DNA from: Solobacterium sp.
Lineage (GTDB): Bacteria > Bacillota_I > Bacilli_A > Erysipelotrichales > Erysipelotrichaceae
NCBI GenBank assembly: GCA_016280695.1
Contig: JAEEHG010000129.1
Coordinates: 1 to 13,988, forward strand
Reading direction: 5' to 3'
DNA: 13,988 nt
Shown: in pieces, positions 6,478-13,484 of the stretch
Numbering within the stretch: the stretch's first letter is position 1
Layout of the letters: each line of letters opens with the position of its first letter
Notes under the pieces: model-generated
Databases searched by the model: none
Told to the model about the DNA's origin: nothing
The model's input: the letters and a program-made list of their open reading frames with translations, nothing else
Translations under genes and position numbers: made by a program

Positions 6478-6903
6478 ATGGAAGAACGGGAAAAATCATG
6501 CGGAGCGATACTCATTGATCGTCAGGACGATCAGATCAGAACGCTGATTGTCCGCCAGAACGCAGGTCACTGGGGTTTCCCCAAGGGACATGTGGAAGGG
6601 GATGAATCGGAGTTTGAGACGGCCTTCCGGGAAGTCCGGGAAGAGACGGGATATAAAATCCGCAGATACGGGGAATTCCGTGATGAAACTCACTACAGTC
6701 CGCGGCCGGGTGTCATGAAGGATGTTGTTTACTTCATGGCAGAAGTGACCGGCGGAAAGCAGAAGCGGCAGAAAGAAGAAATTTCGGAGATCTGCTGGGT
6801 CTCCCTGCTGGACGCGGTGGCGGTGCTGACCTTTGACAACGATGCGATGCTGCTGCGGAAGGCGATCCGTTATCTGAAGGATCATGACGATGCCGTCCTA
6901 TAG
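6478..6903 (+). CDS. Nudix hydrolase, bis(5'-nucleosyl)-tetraphosphatase (Ap4A hydrolase) type
   Basis: A 141-residue single-domain Nudix enzyme. The complete Nudix box G-x5-E-x7-R-E-V-x-E-E-x-G-Y spans residues 37-59, with the metal-binding glutamates in the REVREE core. The N-terminal SCGAILI strand and the GHWGFPKGHVE approach to the box resemble asymmetrical Ap4A hydrolases (NUDT2-like), which split diadenosine tetraphosphate to ATP and AMP. The family assignment is firm; the substrate is inferred from general resemblance only, and a MutT-like or RppH-like role cannot be excluded. The start is set by GGGAGGA at 6464-6470, seven bases from the ATG. It is the first gene of a probable five-gene unit, and its end overlaps the next gene by 14 bases. 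Confidence 0.9.
   Translation: MEEREKSCGAILIDRQDDQIRTLIVRQNAGHWGFPKGHVEGDESEFETAFREVREETGYKIRRYGEFRDETHYSPRPGVMKDVVYFMAEVTGGKQKRQKEEISEICWVSLLDAVAVLTFDNDAMLLRKAIRYLKDHDDAVL
6876..6881 (+). promoter_or_regulatory. Ribosome binding site of the peptidase-like gene
   Basis: GAAGGA lies inside the end of the Nudix gene, two bases before ATG 6884 and eight before ATG 6890. It favours the second ATG. Confidence 0.6.
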
Positions 6904-7795
6904 TAAGAAATTCGTTCTCAGCACCCAGGTTTCCATGCTGGCCAGAGCGGCAGTGACTGCCGGCCGTTCGCTGTGGCCTGCTTTTTCGCGCTGTCCGCTC
7001 GGGCAGGAATCCTGGTCCTGCGCCGTTCTGCATGAGAACCGGGCAGTCGGTATTTTCCGCTTCTGGAAGGAAGATAAGGATACAGTGCGGTTTTCCCTGC
7101 AGCTGCCTGATGACGGCTGGCGGCAGGAGGACCTGTACCGGCTGCTGCTGCAGATGAATGCCATGATCATCCGGACCTGCCATCCGCACCGGATTTACTG
7201 CACCCCGGCAGCCCGCATGGTCCGCGAGATCCTCTCGCATCAGCTTTATTACCAAAAAGGCCGCAAATGGCAGCGGCTGGTGGAGCCGTGGCGCTACCGG
7301 GTGGAAGACAACGTCTTTGATGAAGAGGGCTTCATTATCCACCAGGGCAAGATGGAAGAACTCGGCTTCGGCCTTTTCAATACAAAAGAGCGCGGCTGCG
7401 GCTGGATTGCAGCATATAACCTGTTCCGGCTGTACGGTCATGAAATTACCATGCAGGAAGCTTCAAAAGCCCTCAGCATGTTTGATCCGACCGGCAAGGT
7501 GTTCGGCCAGGACGTCTATACACTGTACTTCTGGCTGAAACGGCGCGGTCTGCCGGTGCATCTTACGGTGTTCAGCCGGCGGGCTGTCCAGGAAGCGATG
7601 AAGAAGAGCCGCTGCGGCATCCTGCTGTATATTCACCGGCACGGCTCCCACTATACGGCATACGAAAAGATCGGGGATAACCGCTTCCATTTCTTCAATG
7701 CGGTTTACGGGCGGACCCGGATGGTGATGTCTGCCGAGGAATTCTTCAGCCAGCATGCGGCCCTGCCGATGAACATGCTTATATATATTGAGTGA
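6890..7795 (+). CDS. Uncharacterised protein with C39/papain-like cysteine peptidase fold in its C-terminal half
   Basis: A 301-residue protein I cannot name. The C-terminal half looks like a C39-like cysteine peptidase. It has an ERGCGWIAAYNLFRLYG helix with candidate nucleophile Cys170, then RCGILLYIHRHGSHYTAY with candidate His254, then FHFFNAVYG with Asn270, in the Cys-His-Asn/Asp order of the fold. The usual Gln before the Cys is not evident. The N-terminal half alternates strands and helices (AVGIFRFW, FSLQLP, a long helix, HRIYCTP, another helix, GRKWQRL). It vaguely recalls a GNAT acetyltransferase core, but this is low confidence. There is no signal peptide, so it is probably cytoplasmic. 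ATG 6890 is preferred because GAAGGA is eight bases upstream; ATG 6884 would add two residues. It overlaps the Nudix gene and is followed 14 bases later by the wall hydrolase. No recognisable peptide substrate is encoded nearby. Confidence 0.75.
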   Translation: MPSYSKKFVLSTQVSMLARAAVTAGRSLWPAFSRCPLGQESWSCAVLHENRAVGIFRFWKEDKDTVRFSLQLPDDGWRQEDLYRLLLQMNAMIIRTCHPHRIYCTPAARMVREILSHQLYYQKGRKWQRLVEPWRYRVEDNVFDEEGFIIHQGKMEELGFGLFNTKERGCGWIAAYNLFRLYGHEITMQEASKALSMFDPTGKVFGQDVYTLYFWLKRRGLPVHLTVFSRRAVQEAMKKSRCGILLYIHRHGSHYTAYEKIGDNRFHFFNAVYGRTRMVMSAEEFFSQHAALPMNMLIYIE

Positions 7796-7809
7796 CTTTA
7801 CAGGTACTG

Positions 7810-10758
7810 ATGATGACAATCCGAAAGATTCTCAGAAAAACCGGCTTATTGACTGCGGCAGGACTGATCTTCCTGCTGTTTTCCCGTGTGCCGGCCGCGG
7901 CGGAAGGGGAACAGACACCAGAAGCGCCTGATGATCTTTATCACCTGGTAGATTTCGCGACGGGTGAGGAGAAGGATGTCTATGGCAACTGGCGGGCAGC
8001 TGACACGATGTTCCATCAGCTGGCTGACAGCGCAGACAATCTGGGCATTACGTACAACGGCAAGGTCATGAAAACGGAATACGGCATCCTGTCATTCCGG
8101 GTTGCCCAGAGCTGCAGTGTCGATGTGGCCTTCACATATGTCACTGCCGGCACCCAGGGCTTTACCAATGGCTGTGATGCGGCTGATGCGGCATATCTCG
8201 GCACGGATGCCAACGGGCAGAACGTTGAATTCCTGCAGGCCGGGGCCAAGGGCCGTACCAGCATCGATAATGTCACAATCATACCGGTGCAGAACCTGTC
8301 CACCCGGCTGAGTGCCTATACGGTTGCCTCCGGCCGGCTCTATCACGAGATCAAGACGGACATGGGCACAGACAATTACGCGGCGGTCATTGACCACGGC
8401 CCGGCGCCGTCAGGGCTCAGTGAAGGCAGTACCTATTACAGCTATGACGGTCATTATTTCTATCCGGAAGACCAGCTCGATATCATGCTGAATGATTATC
8501 TGTGGGATACCCGGGCAAACAGTCTGAATCCGGAAGATCCGTACTATGACTACTACCAGTTTGTCCCGCATCGCACTCTGACCGCTGTATCTCCGGCCGC
8601 GTTTGCGCTGTATCTGCAGGATACGGCCGGCATCCACGGGGCCATGAACAGTTACCGGGATGATGACAAGGACGGGGTGGATGACAATCTGAGCCGCAGC
8701 CAGCTGTACGGGGTAACGGACGCCTTCTGGCAGTATCAGTATGAATACGGGGTCAATGCGATGATGATGCTGGCGGTCAGCATGCAGGAATCCGCTGCCG
8801 GGCGGAATGCGCTCTGCTACGGGCGGAACAACCTGTTTTCCCACGCGGCGTATGATACCGATGAAGAGGCCCAGGCAGGCCGGTTCACCCGGCGTGAGAA
8901 TTCGGTCTATGCCCACGCAAAATACTATATTTCGGGCACTTACTGCAGTCCGATGAAGCCGCAGTTCCACGGCAGTTATTTCGGCAACCTGGCTGCCGGC
9001 ATGAACGTCAGCTATTCTTCTGATCCCTACTGGGGCGAAAAGATGGCGGCTGCTTACCGGCATCTGGATGAGGCTTTCGGCAGTCCCGATTACGGCCGCT
9101 GCCGGCTGGCCGTCAATAACGGTGTGGACCGGGTGGCTGTCTATGCACGGCCATCATTGTACAGTGATATCCTTTACCGCATGGATCCGGAAGCGGACCA
9201 GGTTTTTGTCATTCTGGATGAACAGGAAGAAAACGGCATGCTCTGGTATCAGATCCAGTCCGAAGCGACCCTGAACGAGCAGGGCAGCGTGGACCTGGTA
9301 TATGCATATGACTTTGACCGGGACCGTGCCTGGATCCGCGCTGATGCCGTAACGATCATCAATGCCGGAACCGGGACGGACCAGGAAATGACGGCAGTCC
9401 GGTTTGACAGTCTGGGCGGTATGCTCCCCGGCAGCGCCCAGGCCAGTGCATACAGCCTGCCGGCTGGCACAGTCCCGGCCGCGGCAGTGCCGGTGAAGGA
9501 AAAGGCGCTGTTCAGCGGCTGGTCCCCGGAGGTCACTGCGGCGGACACTGAGGCAGAGTATCAGGCAGTTTACCGTGATGTTGACCATATTGAGATCACG
9601 CAGCTGCCCAGACAGGAATATGCGGCCGGGGAACGGATCGATTTGTCCGGCGGGACTGTAACGGTTTATTTCGGTAACGGGGAATCAATGGATGCAGAAC
9701 TGACGACGGATATGATCAGCGGATTTGATCTTTCCGCCGCAGGTACGCAGGCTGTGCGGGTAAACTTTGCCGGCTGCGAAACGGATTATGAGATCCGGAT
9801 CAGTGACGAAAGTGCCGCGGTCCAGGACAGCGTCCGCCGTGAAGTGCTGCGTCTTATTGACAGCTACGGGGAAAGTGAAACCCTGAGTGAGAAGGAAACA
9901 GCGGATATCCTGGCAGTCAAGGAAATGATCGATGCGGCCCGGCTGCCGTATCTGACCCAGAGCCAGATGCGGGTTCTGGATAATGTGATGCGTTCGGCGA
10001 TCGGCGACAGAATCCGTTACAGCATTGACAACAATGTCTATGATGTACAGGTATCGGGGCTGACCGCAGCCATACCGCTGGGTGATTCTTTGAACCGGCG
10101 GAAGTATCTGGAGGATACTTACCGTGTGCAGATGCTCAAGGGCGTATCTGAACGGGCCGGGGAAGCGCTGAATGCGCAGGCTGCCTATCTGCAGAATGAT
10201 GTACGGGATCAGTTCGAATTCGGCGTGCGCCGGAACTATGAACTATTTGAACTGACCAATCCGGTTGTTGTCAGCATTGCCAAGCCGGCAGATGCCCGGG
10301 AAGGCGAGGTTTTCACCGTGCTGTACTATGACCGGGACCGGGATGAAGTGGTCCGCTGCTATACCCGCCAGACCGCCAATACCGTCAGTTTCATGACCCG
10401 CGGCAACGGTGAATACATGCTGATATCCAGACTGACCCCGAATCTGTATGTGTCGGAGGATCCGGTGGAAGTGCTGAACGTGGCTACCCAGTCCCGTGAC
10501 TTTGAAAAATACCGGGTGTATATCTCCGTTGGCTCGATCCTGCTTGTCATCCTGGCAGTTCTCGGCTATCGTTACTGGAAACAGCGGAATGAACGCCGGG
10601 TGGCAGCTGAGCGCATTATCAAAACAGAAGAACTGGAGAACGGTCCGGATCCGCTGATTGAGTTTACCCAGGCCCTGGAACTGTATGAGACAAAGATCCT
10701 GCGGATTGATGATTACCGGGAGGAAAAACATGATCAACACGATCGTAGAGATCAGTGA
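7810..10758 (+). CDS. Secreted, membrane-anchored glucosaminidase-type cell-wall hydrolase with SH3 and Ig-like modules
   Basis: A 982-residue exported protein. A basic, hydrophobic signal peptide ends near VPAAA-EGE (about residue 31). An N-terminal region of about 260 residues is unrecognised. Residues about 296-424 resemble an endo-beta-N-acetylglucosaminidase (GH73/lysozyme-like) domain: FWQYQYEYGVNAMMMLAVSM followed by the likely catalytic Glu327 (QESAAGRN), then NNLFS and a YWGEKMA end. A bacterial SH3-like module follows (about 438-516), then an InlB-B-repeat-like module (527-588, GG...FSGWSPEV) and a Big_3-type Ig-like module (592-665). After a helical and beta-rich region comes one transmembrane helix (about 903-922) with a charged cytoplasmic tail of about 60 residues. 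The protein should cut peptidoglycan glycan strands at the outer membrane face. A GTG at 7792, overlapping the previous stop, could be the start but has no ribosome site; ATG 7810 or 7813 lies just after a weak AGG and gives a normal signal peptide. Confidence 0.82.
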   Translation: MMTIRKILRKTGLLTAAGLIFLLFSRVPAAAEGEQTPEAPDDLYHLVDFATGEEKDVYGNWRAADTMFHQLADSADNLGITYNGKVMKTEYGILSFRVAQSCSVDVAFTYVTAGTQGFTNGCDAADAAYLGTDANGQNVEFLQAGAKGRTSIDNVTIIPVQNLSTRLSAYTVASGRLYHEIKTDMGTDNYAAVIDHGPAPSGLSEGSTYYSYDGHYFYPEDQLDIMLNDYLWDTRANSLNPEDPYYDYYQFVPHRTLTAVSPAAFALYLQDTAGIHGAMNSYRDDDKDGVDDNLSRSQLYGVTDAFWQYQYEYGVNAMMMLAVSMQESAAGRNALCYGRNNLFSHAAYDTDEEAQAGRFTRRENSVYAHAKYYISGTYCSPMKPQFHGSYFGNLAAGMNVSYSSDPYWGEKMAAAYRHLDEAFGSPDYGRCRLAVNNGVDRVAVYARPSLYSDILYRMDPEADQVFVILDEQEENGMLWYQIQSEATLNEQGSVDLVYAYDFDRDRAWIRADAVTIINAGTGTDQEMTAVRFDSLGGMLPGSAQASAYSLPAGTVPAAAVPVKEKALFSGWSPEVTAADTEAEYQAVYRDVDHIEITQLPRQEYAAGERIDLSGGTVTVYFGNGESMDAELTTDMISGFDLSAAGTQAVRVNFAGCETDYEIRISDESAAVQDSVRREVLRLIDSYGESETLSEKETADILAVKEMIDAARLPYLTQSQMRVLDNVMRSAIGDRIRYSIDNNVYDVQVSGLTAAIPLGDSLNRRKYLEDTYRVQMLKGVSERAGEALNAQAAYLQNDVRDQFEFGVRRNYELFELTNPVVVSIAKPADAREGEVFTVLYYDRDRDEVVRCYTRQTANTVSFMTRGNGEYMLISRLTPNLYVSEDPVEVLNVATQSRDFEKYRVYISVGSILLVILAVLGYRYWKQRNERRVAAERIIKTEELENGPDPLIEFTQALELYETKILRIDDYREEKHDQHDRRDQ

Positions 10759-11008
10759 AATATCCTATGAAACCGTACCAGTGACGGCGGAGCTGGTTGA
10801 CAGCATCCGCATCCGCGGGATTGCCATCCCGGTCCGGGTCAACCGGACAGATGAAGGCTACCTCTGTGTGGACGGCCGGCGACGCCTGAGCGCGGCGGCT
10901 ATCCTGGCAGCGGAAGATGGGCGGTTTGCCCGTATCCCGGTGGTGCTGATGAATGACTATTCAAAAGCCGGAAGTGCCTACTGGGGCAAGACGAGAAACA
11001 GACACTGA
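10730..11008 (+). CDS. Small stand-alone ParB/sulfiredoxin-fold protein
   Basis: A 92-residue protein matching only the N-terminal domain of ParB. ELVDSIRIRGIAIPVRV (21-37) resembles ParB box I (L-x-x-S-I-x-x-x-G-x-x-x-P-x-x-V). GYLCVDGRRRLSAAAILA (43-60) resembles box II, where ParB binds CTP through a G-E-R-R-x-x-A motif; here it reads D-G-R-R-R-L-S-A-A. RIPVVLMND (68-76) is the closing strand. There is no helix-turn-helix and no dimerisation domain, so it cannot act as a classical partition protein by itself. A CTP/ATP-binding or regulatory role is possible but unproven. ATG 10730 is chosen because GGGAGGA (10718-10724) lies five bases upstream; an in-frame ATG at 10658 would add 24 residues of unlike sequence and has no such site. 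It overlaps the wall-hydrolase gene by 29 bases and is followed by rluB 13 bases later. Confidence 0.82.
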   Translation: MINTIVEISEISYETVPVTAELVDSIRIRGIAIPVRVNRTDEGYLCVDGRRRLSAAAILAAEDGRFARIPVVLMNDYSKAGSAYWGKTRNRH

Positions 11009-11021
11009 AAGAGGATAATAT

Positions 11022-11777
11022 ATGGAAGAAAGACTGCAGAAACTGATTGCCGAAGCCGGAATAGCGTCCCGCCGCAAGGCAGAGGAACTGATCACATCCG
11101 GCCGGGTCAGGGTAAACGGGCAGGTTGTGACGGAGCTCGGCACAAAAGCCTCCCGGGGCGATCTGATCGAAGTGGACGGAAAACCGATCCGCCGGGAAGA
11201 GAAAGTATATTTCCTGCTCAATAAGCCGAAAAAAACCGTGTGCACGGTCAGTGATGAAAAGGGCCGGGACACGGTGCTGTCCTACATGCCGGATGTTAAG
11301 GAAAGAATCTTTCCGGTCGGCCGGCTGGACTATGATACGACCGGCTGCCTGATCATGACAAATGACGGTGATTTCGCCAATCTCATGATGCATCCGCGCA
11401 GCCATGTACCGAAGGTCTATGAAGCGGCGATTGACGGTATTCTTCTGCCGGATGAAATTGCGGCCCTGCGCAAGGGAATCCCGCTGGAAGAAGGCATGAC
11501 CCTGCCGGCTTCCATCCATATCATTTCCGTAAATGAAAAGAAGATGAAGACCATCTTCTCAATTATGATTTATGAAGGCCGCAACCGCGAAATCAAGCGG
11601 ATGATGGAATACTTCCATCATTCCGTCACCCGTCTGGAGCGGAAGAAATACGGCTTCCTGGACTGCCAGGGACTGCGGCAGGGCGAATACCGCCGGCTGC
11701 GGCGCTATGAGATCCGTCAGCTGATCCAGATGGCGGAAACCGGCCGGATTTCAGTCGACGGGAAGGCCCAGGGCTGA
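11022..11777 (+). CDS. rluB: Pseudouridine synthase, RsuA/RluB family (likely 23S rRNA U2605-type)
   Basis: A 251-residue RNA-modifying enzyme. An N-terminal S4 RNA-binding domain (about 1-56, MEERLQKLIAEAGIASRRKA and GRVRVNG) is followed by the catalytic domain. The RsuA/RluB signature VGRLDYDTTGCLIMTNDGDF carries the catalytic Asp103. The later YEGRNREIKRMM and VTRLERKKYGFL motifs also fit RluB. It converts a uridine to pseudouridine in rRNA; RluB is the usual Bacillota assignment, while RsuA/RluF remain possible. AAAGAGG at 11008-11013 is eight bases from the ATG. It is last in the five-gene unit, and its 3' end overlaps the convergent rqcH by 27 bases. Confidence 0.93.
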   Translation: MEERLQKLIAEAGIASRRKAEELITSGRVRVNGQVVTELGTKASRGDLIEVDGKPIRREEKVYFLLNKPKKTVCTVSDEKGRDTVLSYMPDVKERIFPVGRLDYDTTGCLIMTNDGDFANLMMHPRSHVPKVYEAAIDGILLPDEIAALRKGIPLEEGMTLPASIHIISVNEKKMKTIFSIMIYEGRNREIKRMMEYFHHSVTRLERKKYGFLDCQGLRQGEYRRLRRYEIRQLIQMAETGRISVDGKAQG

Positions 11778-13397
11778 AAGCCGGTCCCGGTCAGGATCAA
11801 TGTAAATCGTTTTATAGCTGCCAAGCTGTACCATGCCCGGTTTCGCGCCGGGTATTTTTTTCAGCTGGGATACCGGACAGTAATTGACCGGAACACTGGA
11901 AGAGGACCGCCCGGCCGAGTAGTAAGCGGCAATTTCCGCCGCTGTGCGCAGGGTCTCTTCATCCGGATGGCTGTCATGGATGACTACATGGGCCCCGTGA
12001 TAATCCTTGGCATGGAGCCAGATTTCCGGCTTGCGGGCCTGATGGAAAGTCAGGGCTTCATTCTGCAGGTTGTTGCGGCCGAAGGAAATCCGCACGCCGT
12101 TGTCAAGGGTGACAGTGGTGATTTTCGGCCCGACCGGCTTCTTTTTACGCTGGACCCGCTTTTTCTTTTCCTGCAGGTAACCGCCCCGGATGAGTTCTTC
12201 CTTGATTTCTTCCGCCGTAGCAAAATCAGCCTGTTCCAGCTGCTCGAGCAGGCCGTTGAAATATTCGATTTCCTGTTCACACAGGCCGATCTGTTCCTGC
12301 AGGTAGATCTGGCCTTTTTTCAGTTTGCTGTAGCGGCTGTAGCATTTCCTGGCATTCTGGCGGCCGTCGAGCTTTGGATCGAGCGGGATGTGCACCGGGC
12401 TGCCGGTATCAAAGTCTTCCAGCGTTATTTCTTTCTGGCCCTTGGTGTCGGCAATCCCGTAGGAGAACAGCAGATCCCCGTACTGGCGCCAACGGTCACA
12501 GTCCCGCGCGTCATCATACTCCTTCAGCAGCCGCGGCAGTTTTGTCTTCTGGTGCTTCAGGTGCCGCTTCACTGCCTGGAAAACATCACCGCTGATCTGC
12601 CGGATCCGGTCTTTTTCTTCCTTGTGATAATACAGAATATCGAAGCCTTCAAACAGCGGGTAGTCAACACACGGGCCGGTTGCGGTCAGCGGCAGGCAGT
12701 GGAAGACTGCTTCGTTGTTCCGGTTGGCAATAAACAGCCTGTCAGACTGCGCGATTTCCTGCATGATATCCTGCATGGACTGGCCATGGGCCATCCGGTA
12801 TTCGGCTTCTTCCGCGAGAAACGGTGAGAAACCGGCAAACTGCTGGGTCAGGGTTTTATCGGCTTCAATGCGCCAGTCGCTGAACGGATCCCGTTTGTTC
12901 TGCGGCGGGGTCTCATGGAACCTGGCGCCCGGATGGATCGTGCGGCGGGTATTCTCAAACGGCGGAATCCGCTTCAGGGCATCCACCACCAGGCCGTCCG
13001 CGTTGACCAGGATGATATTGGCATATTTGCCCATCAGTTCCACATACAGCTTCATTTCTTCCGGATCGCCGATATCGTTGTGCCGGCGGACCGTGAACAC
13101 GCACCAGCGGTCCAGATCCTTCTGCTCAAGTTCGGCCAGGGCTGCACCTTCCAGATACTTCCGCAGAACCATGCCGAAGTTGCCTGGTTCGGCGGGTGTC
13201 GGATAGGAACGCTTTGTCATCAGCATCCGGTTGTACTGCGAATGACAGGAGATCATCAGCTGCTGCCTGCCGCTGCGGCCATGGACATGAAACAGCACTT
13301 CTGTTGTGGAAATCTGATAAATACGCTGGATGCGCAGGGGCAGCAGCGGTTTGATTTCCTGTATGATTTTATGCAGCAGAATACCGTCCAGAGCCAT
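11751..13397 (-). CDS. rqcH: Ribosome-associated quality control protein RqcH (NFACT family)
   Basis: A 548-residue NFACT protein, once called fibronectin-binding protein. In Bacillus RqcH binds stalled 50S subunits with peptidyl-tRNA and recruits tRNA-Ala to add C-terminal alanine tails that mark nascent chains for degradation. The NFACT-N domain begins MALDGILLHKIIQEI and contains the conserved Asp-Arg pair (96-97), at the place of the functional DR of Bacillus RqcH. An HhH region, two helical stretches (about 262-300 and 350-400, coiled-coil-like) and a Lys/Arg-rich linker follow. The NFACT-R domain (about 425-525) contains GRNNLQNEALTF and EIWLHAKDYHGAHVVI. The start has GGTGAG repeats upstream on its strand. 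Its end overlaps rluB by 27 bases. Divergent from gmk, a neighbourhood common in Bacillota. Confidence 0.95.
   Translation of the reverse strand: MALDGILLHKIIQEIKPLLPLRIQRIYQISTTEVLFHVHGRSGRQQLMISCHSQYNRMLMTKRSYPTPAEPGNFGMVLRKYLEGAALAELEQKDLDRWCVFTVRRHNDIGDPEEMKLYVELMGKYANIILVNADGLVVDALKRIPPFENTRRTIHPGARFHETPPQNKRDPFSDWRIEADKTLTQQFAGFSPFLAEEAEYRMAHGQSMQDIMQEIAQSDRLFIANRNNEAVFHCLPLTATGPCVDYPLFEGFDILYYHKEEKDRIRQISGDVFQAVKRHLKHQKTKLPRLLKEYDDARDCDRWRQYGDLLFSYGIADTKGQKEITLEDFDTGSPVHIPLDPKLDGRQNARKCYSRYSKLKKGQIYLQEQIGLCEQEIEYFNGLLEQLEQADFATAEEIKEELIRGGYLQEKKKRVQRKKKPVGPKITTVTLDNGVRISFGRNNLQNEALTFHQARKPEIWLHAKDYHGAHVVIHDSHPDEETLRTAAEIAAYYSAGRSSSSVPVNYCPVSQLKKIPGAKPGMVQLGSYKTIYIDPDRDRLSALGLPVD
11833..11861 (+). 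terminator. Predicted rluB operon terminator inside the rqcH 3' end
   Basis: ATGCCCGG (11833-11840) pairs with CCGGGTAT (11848-11855), including one G-T pair, around a seven-base loop. A run of T follows (11855-11861). It is on the + strand about 56 bases after the rluB stop and lies within the coding DNA for RqcH residues around 512-522. Confidence 0.6.
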
Positions 13398-13417
13398 GAT
13401 CTCACCTCACCGGGATC

Positions 13418-13446
13418 ATTATATCTCATGATTGACTACTTGTCTT
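13418..13446 (-). promoter_or_regulatory. Predicted rqcH promoter
   Basis: On the minus strand AAGACA (13441-13446) and a perfect TATAAT (13418-13423) are 17 bases apart. This puts the transcript start about 14 bases before the rqcH ATG, just ahead of the GGTGAGGTGAG ribosome site. Confidence 0.65.
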
Positions 13447-13461
13447 TCGGCGGTGTACCCT
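13432..13461 (+). promoter_or_regulatory. Possible gmk promoter
   Basis: TTGACT (13432-13437) matches the -35 consensus at five of six positions. The best -10 candidates, TGTACC or TACCCT at 16-18 bases, are weak. It overlaps the divergent rqcH promoter, so the two could interfere. The leader before the AGGGAGGA site would be very short. Confidence 0.35.
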
Positions 13462-13484
13462 TATGACAGGGAGGATACCTTGCC

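Noticed and set aside
5100..6515. 471-codon open frame on the minus strand across ftsZ
   Set aside because: It is antisense to the well-supported ftsZ, has a low-complexity Asp/His/Gly-rich translation with no known motif, and has no ribosome site. Typical shadow of GC-rich coding sequence.
10658..10729. Upstream in-frame ATG for the ParB-like gene
   Set aside because: It would add 24 residues read out of frame from the wall-hydrolase tail and lacks a ribosome site, whereas ATG 10730 has GGGAGGA at the right distance.
6890..10758. A bacteriocin maturation system built on the C39-like protein
   Set aside because: No ABC transporter, leader peptide with a double-glycine motif or immunity gene lies nearby, and the C39-like protein lacks membrane segments.
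11738..11752. Near-palindrome AAACCGGCCGGATTT as an rqcH terminator
   Set aside because: No T-run follows it on the minus strand, and the self-complementary core leaves no loop for a normal hairpin.
11967..12827. 286-codon open frame on the plus strand across rqcH
   Set aside because: Antisense to a full-length RqcH with clear domains; the translation is hydrophobic and repetitive without family features.
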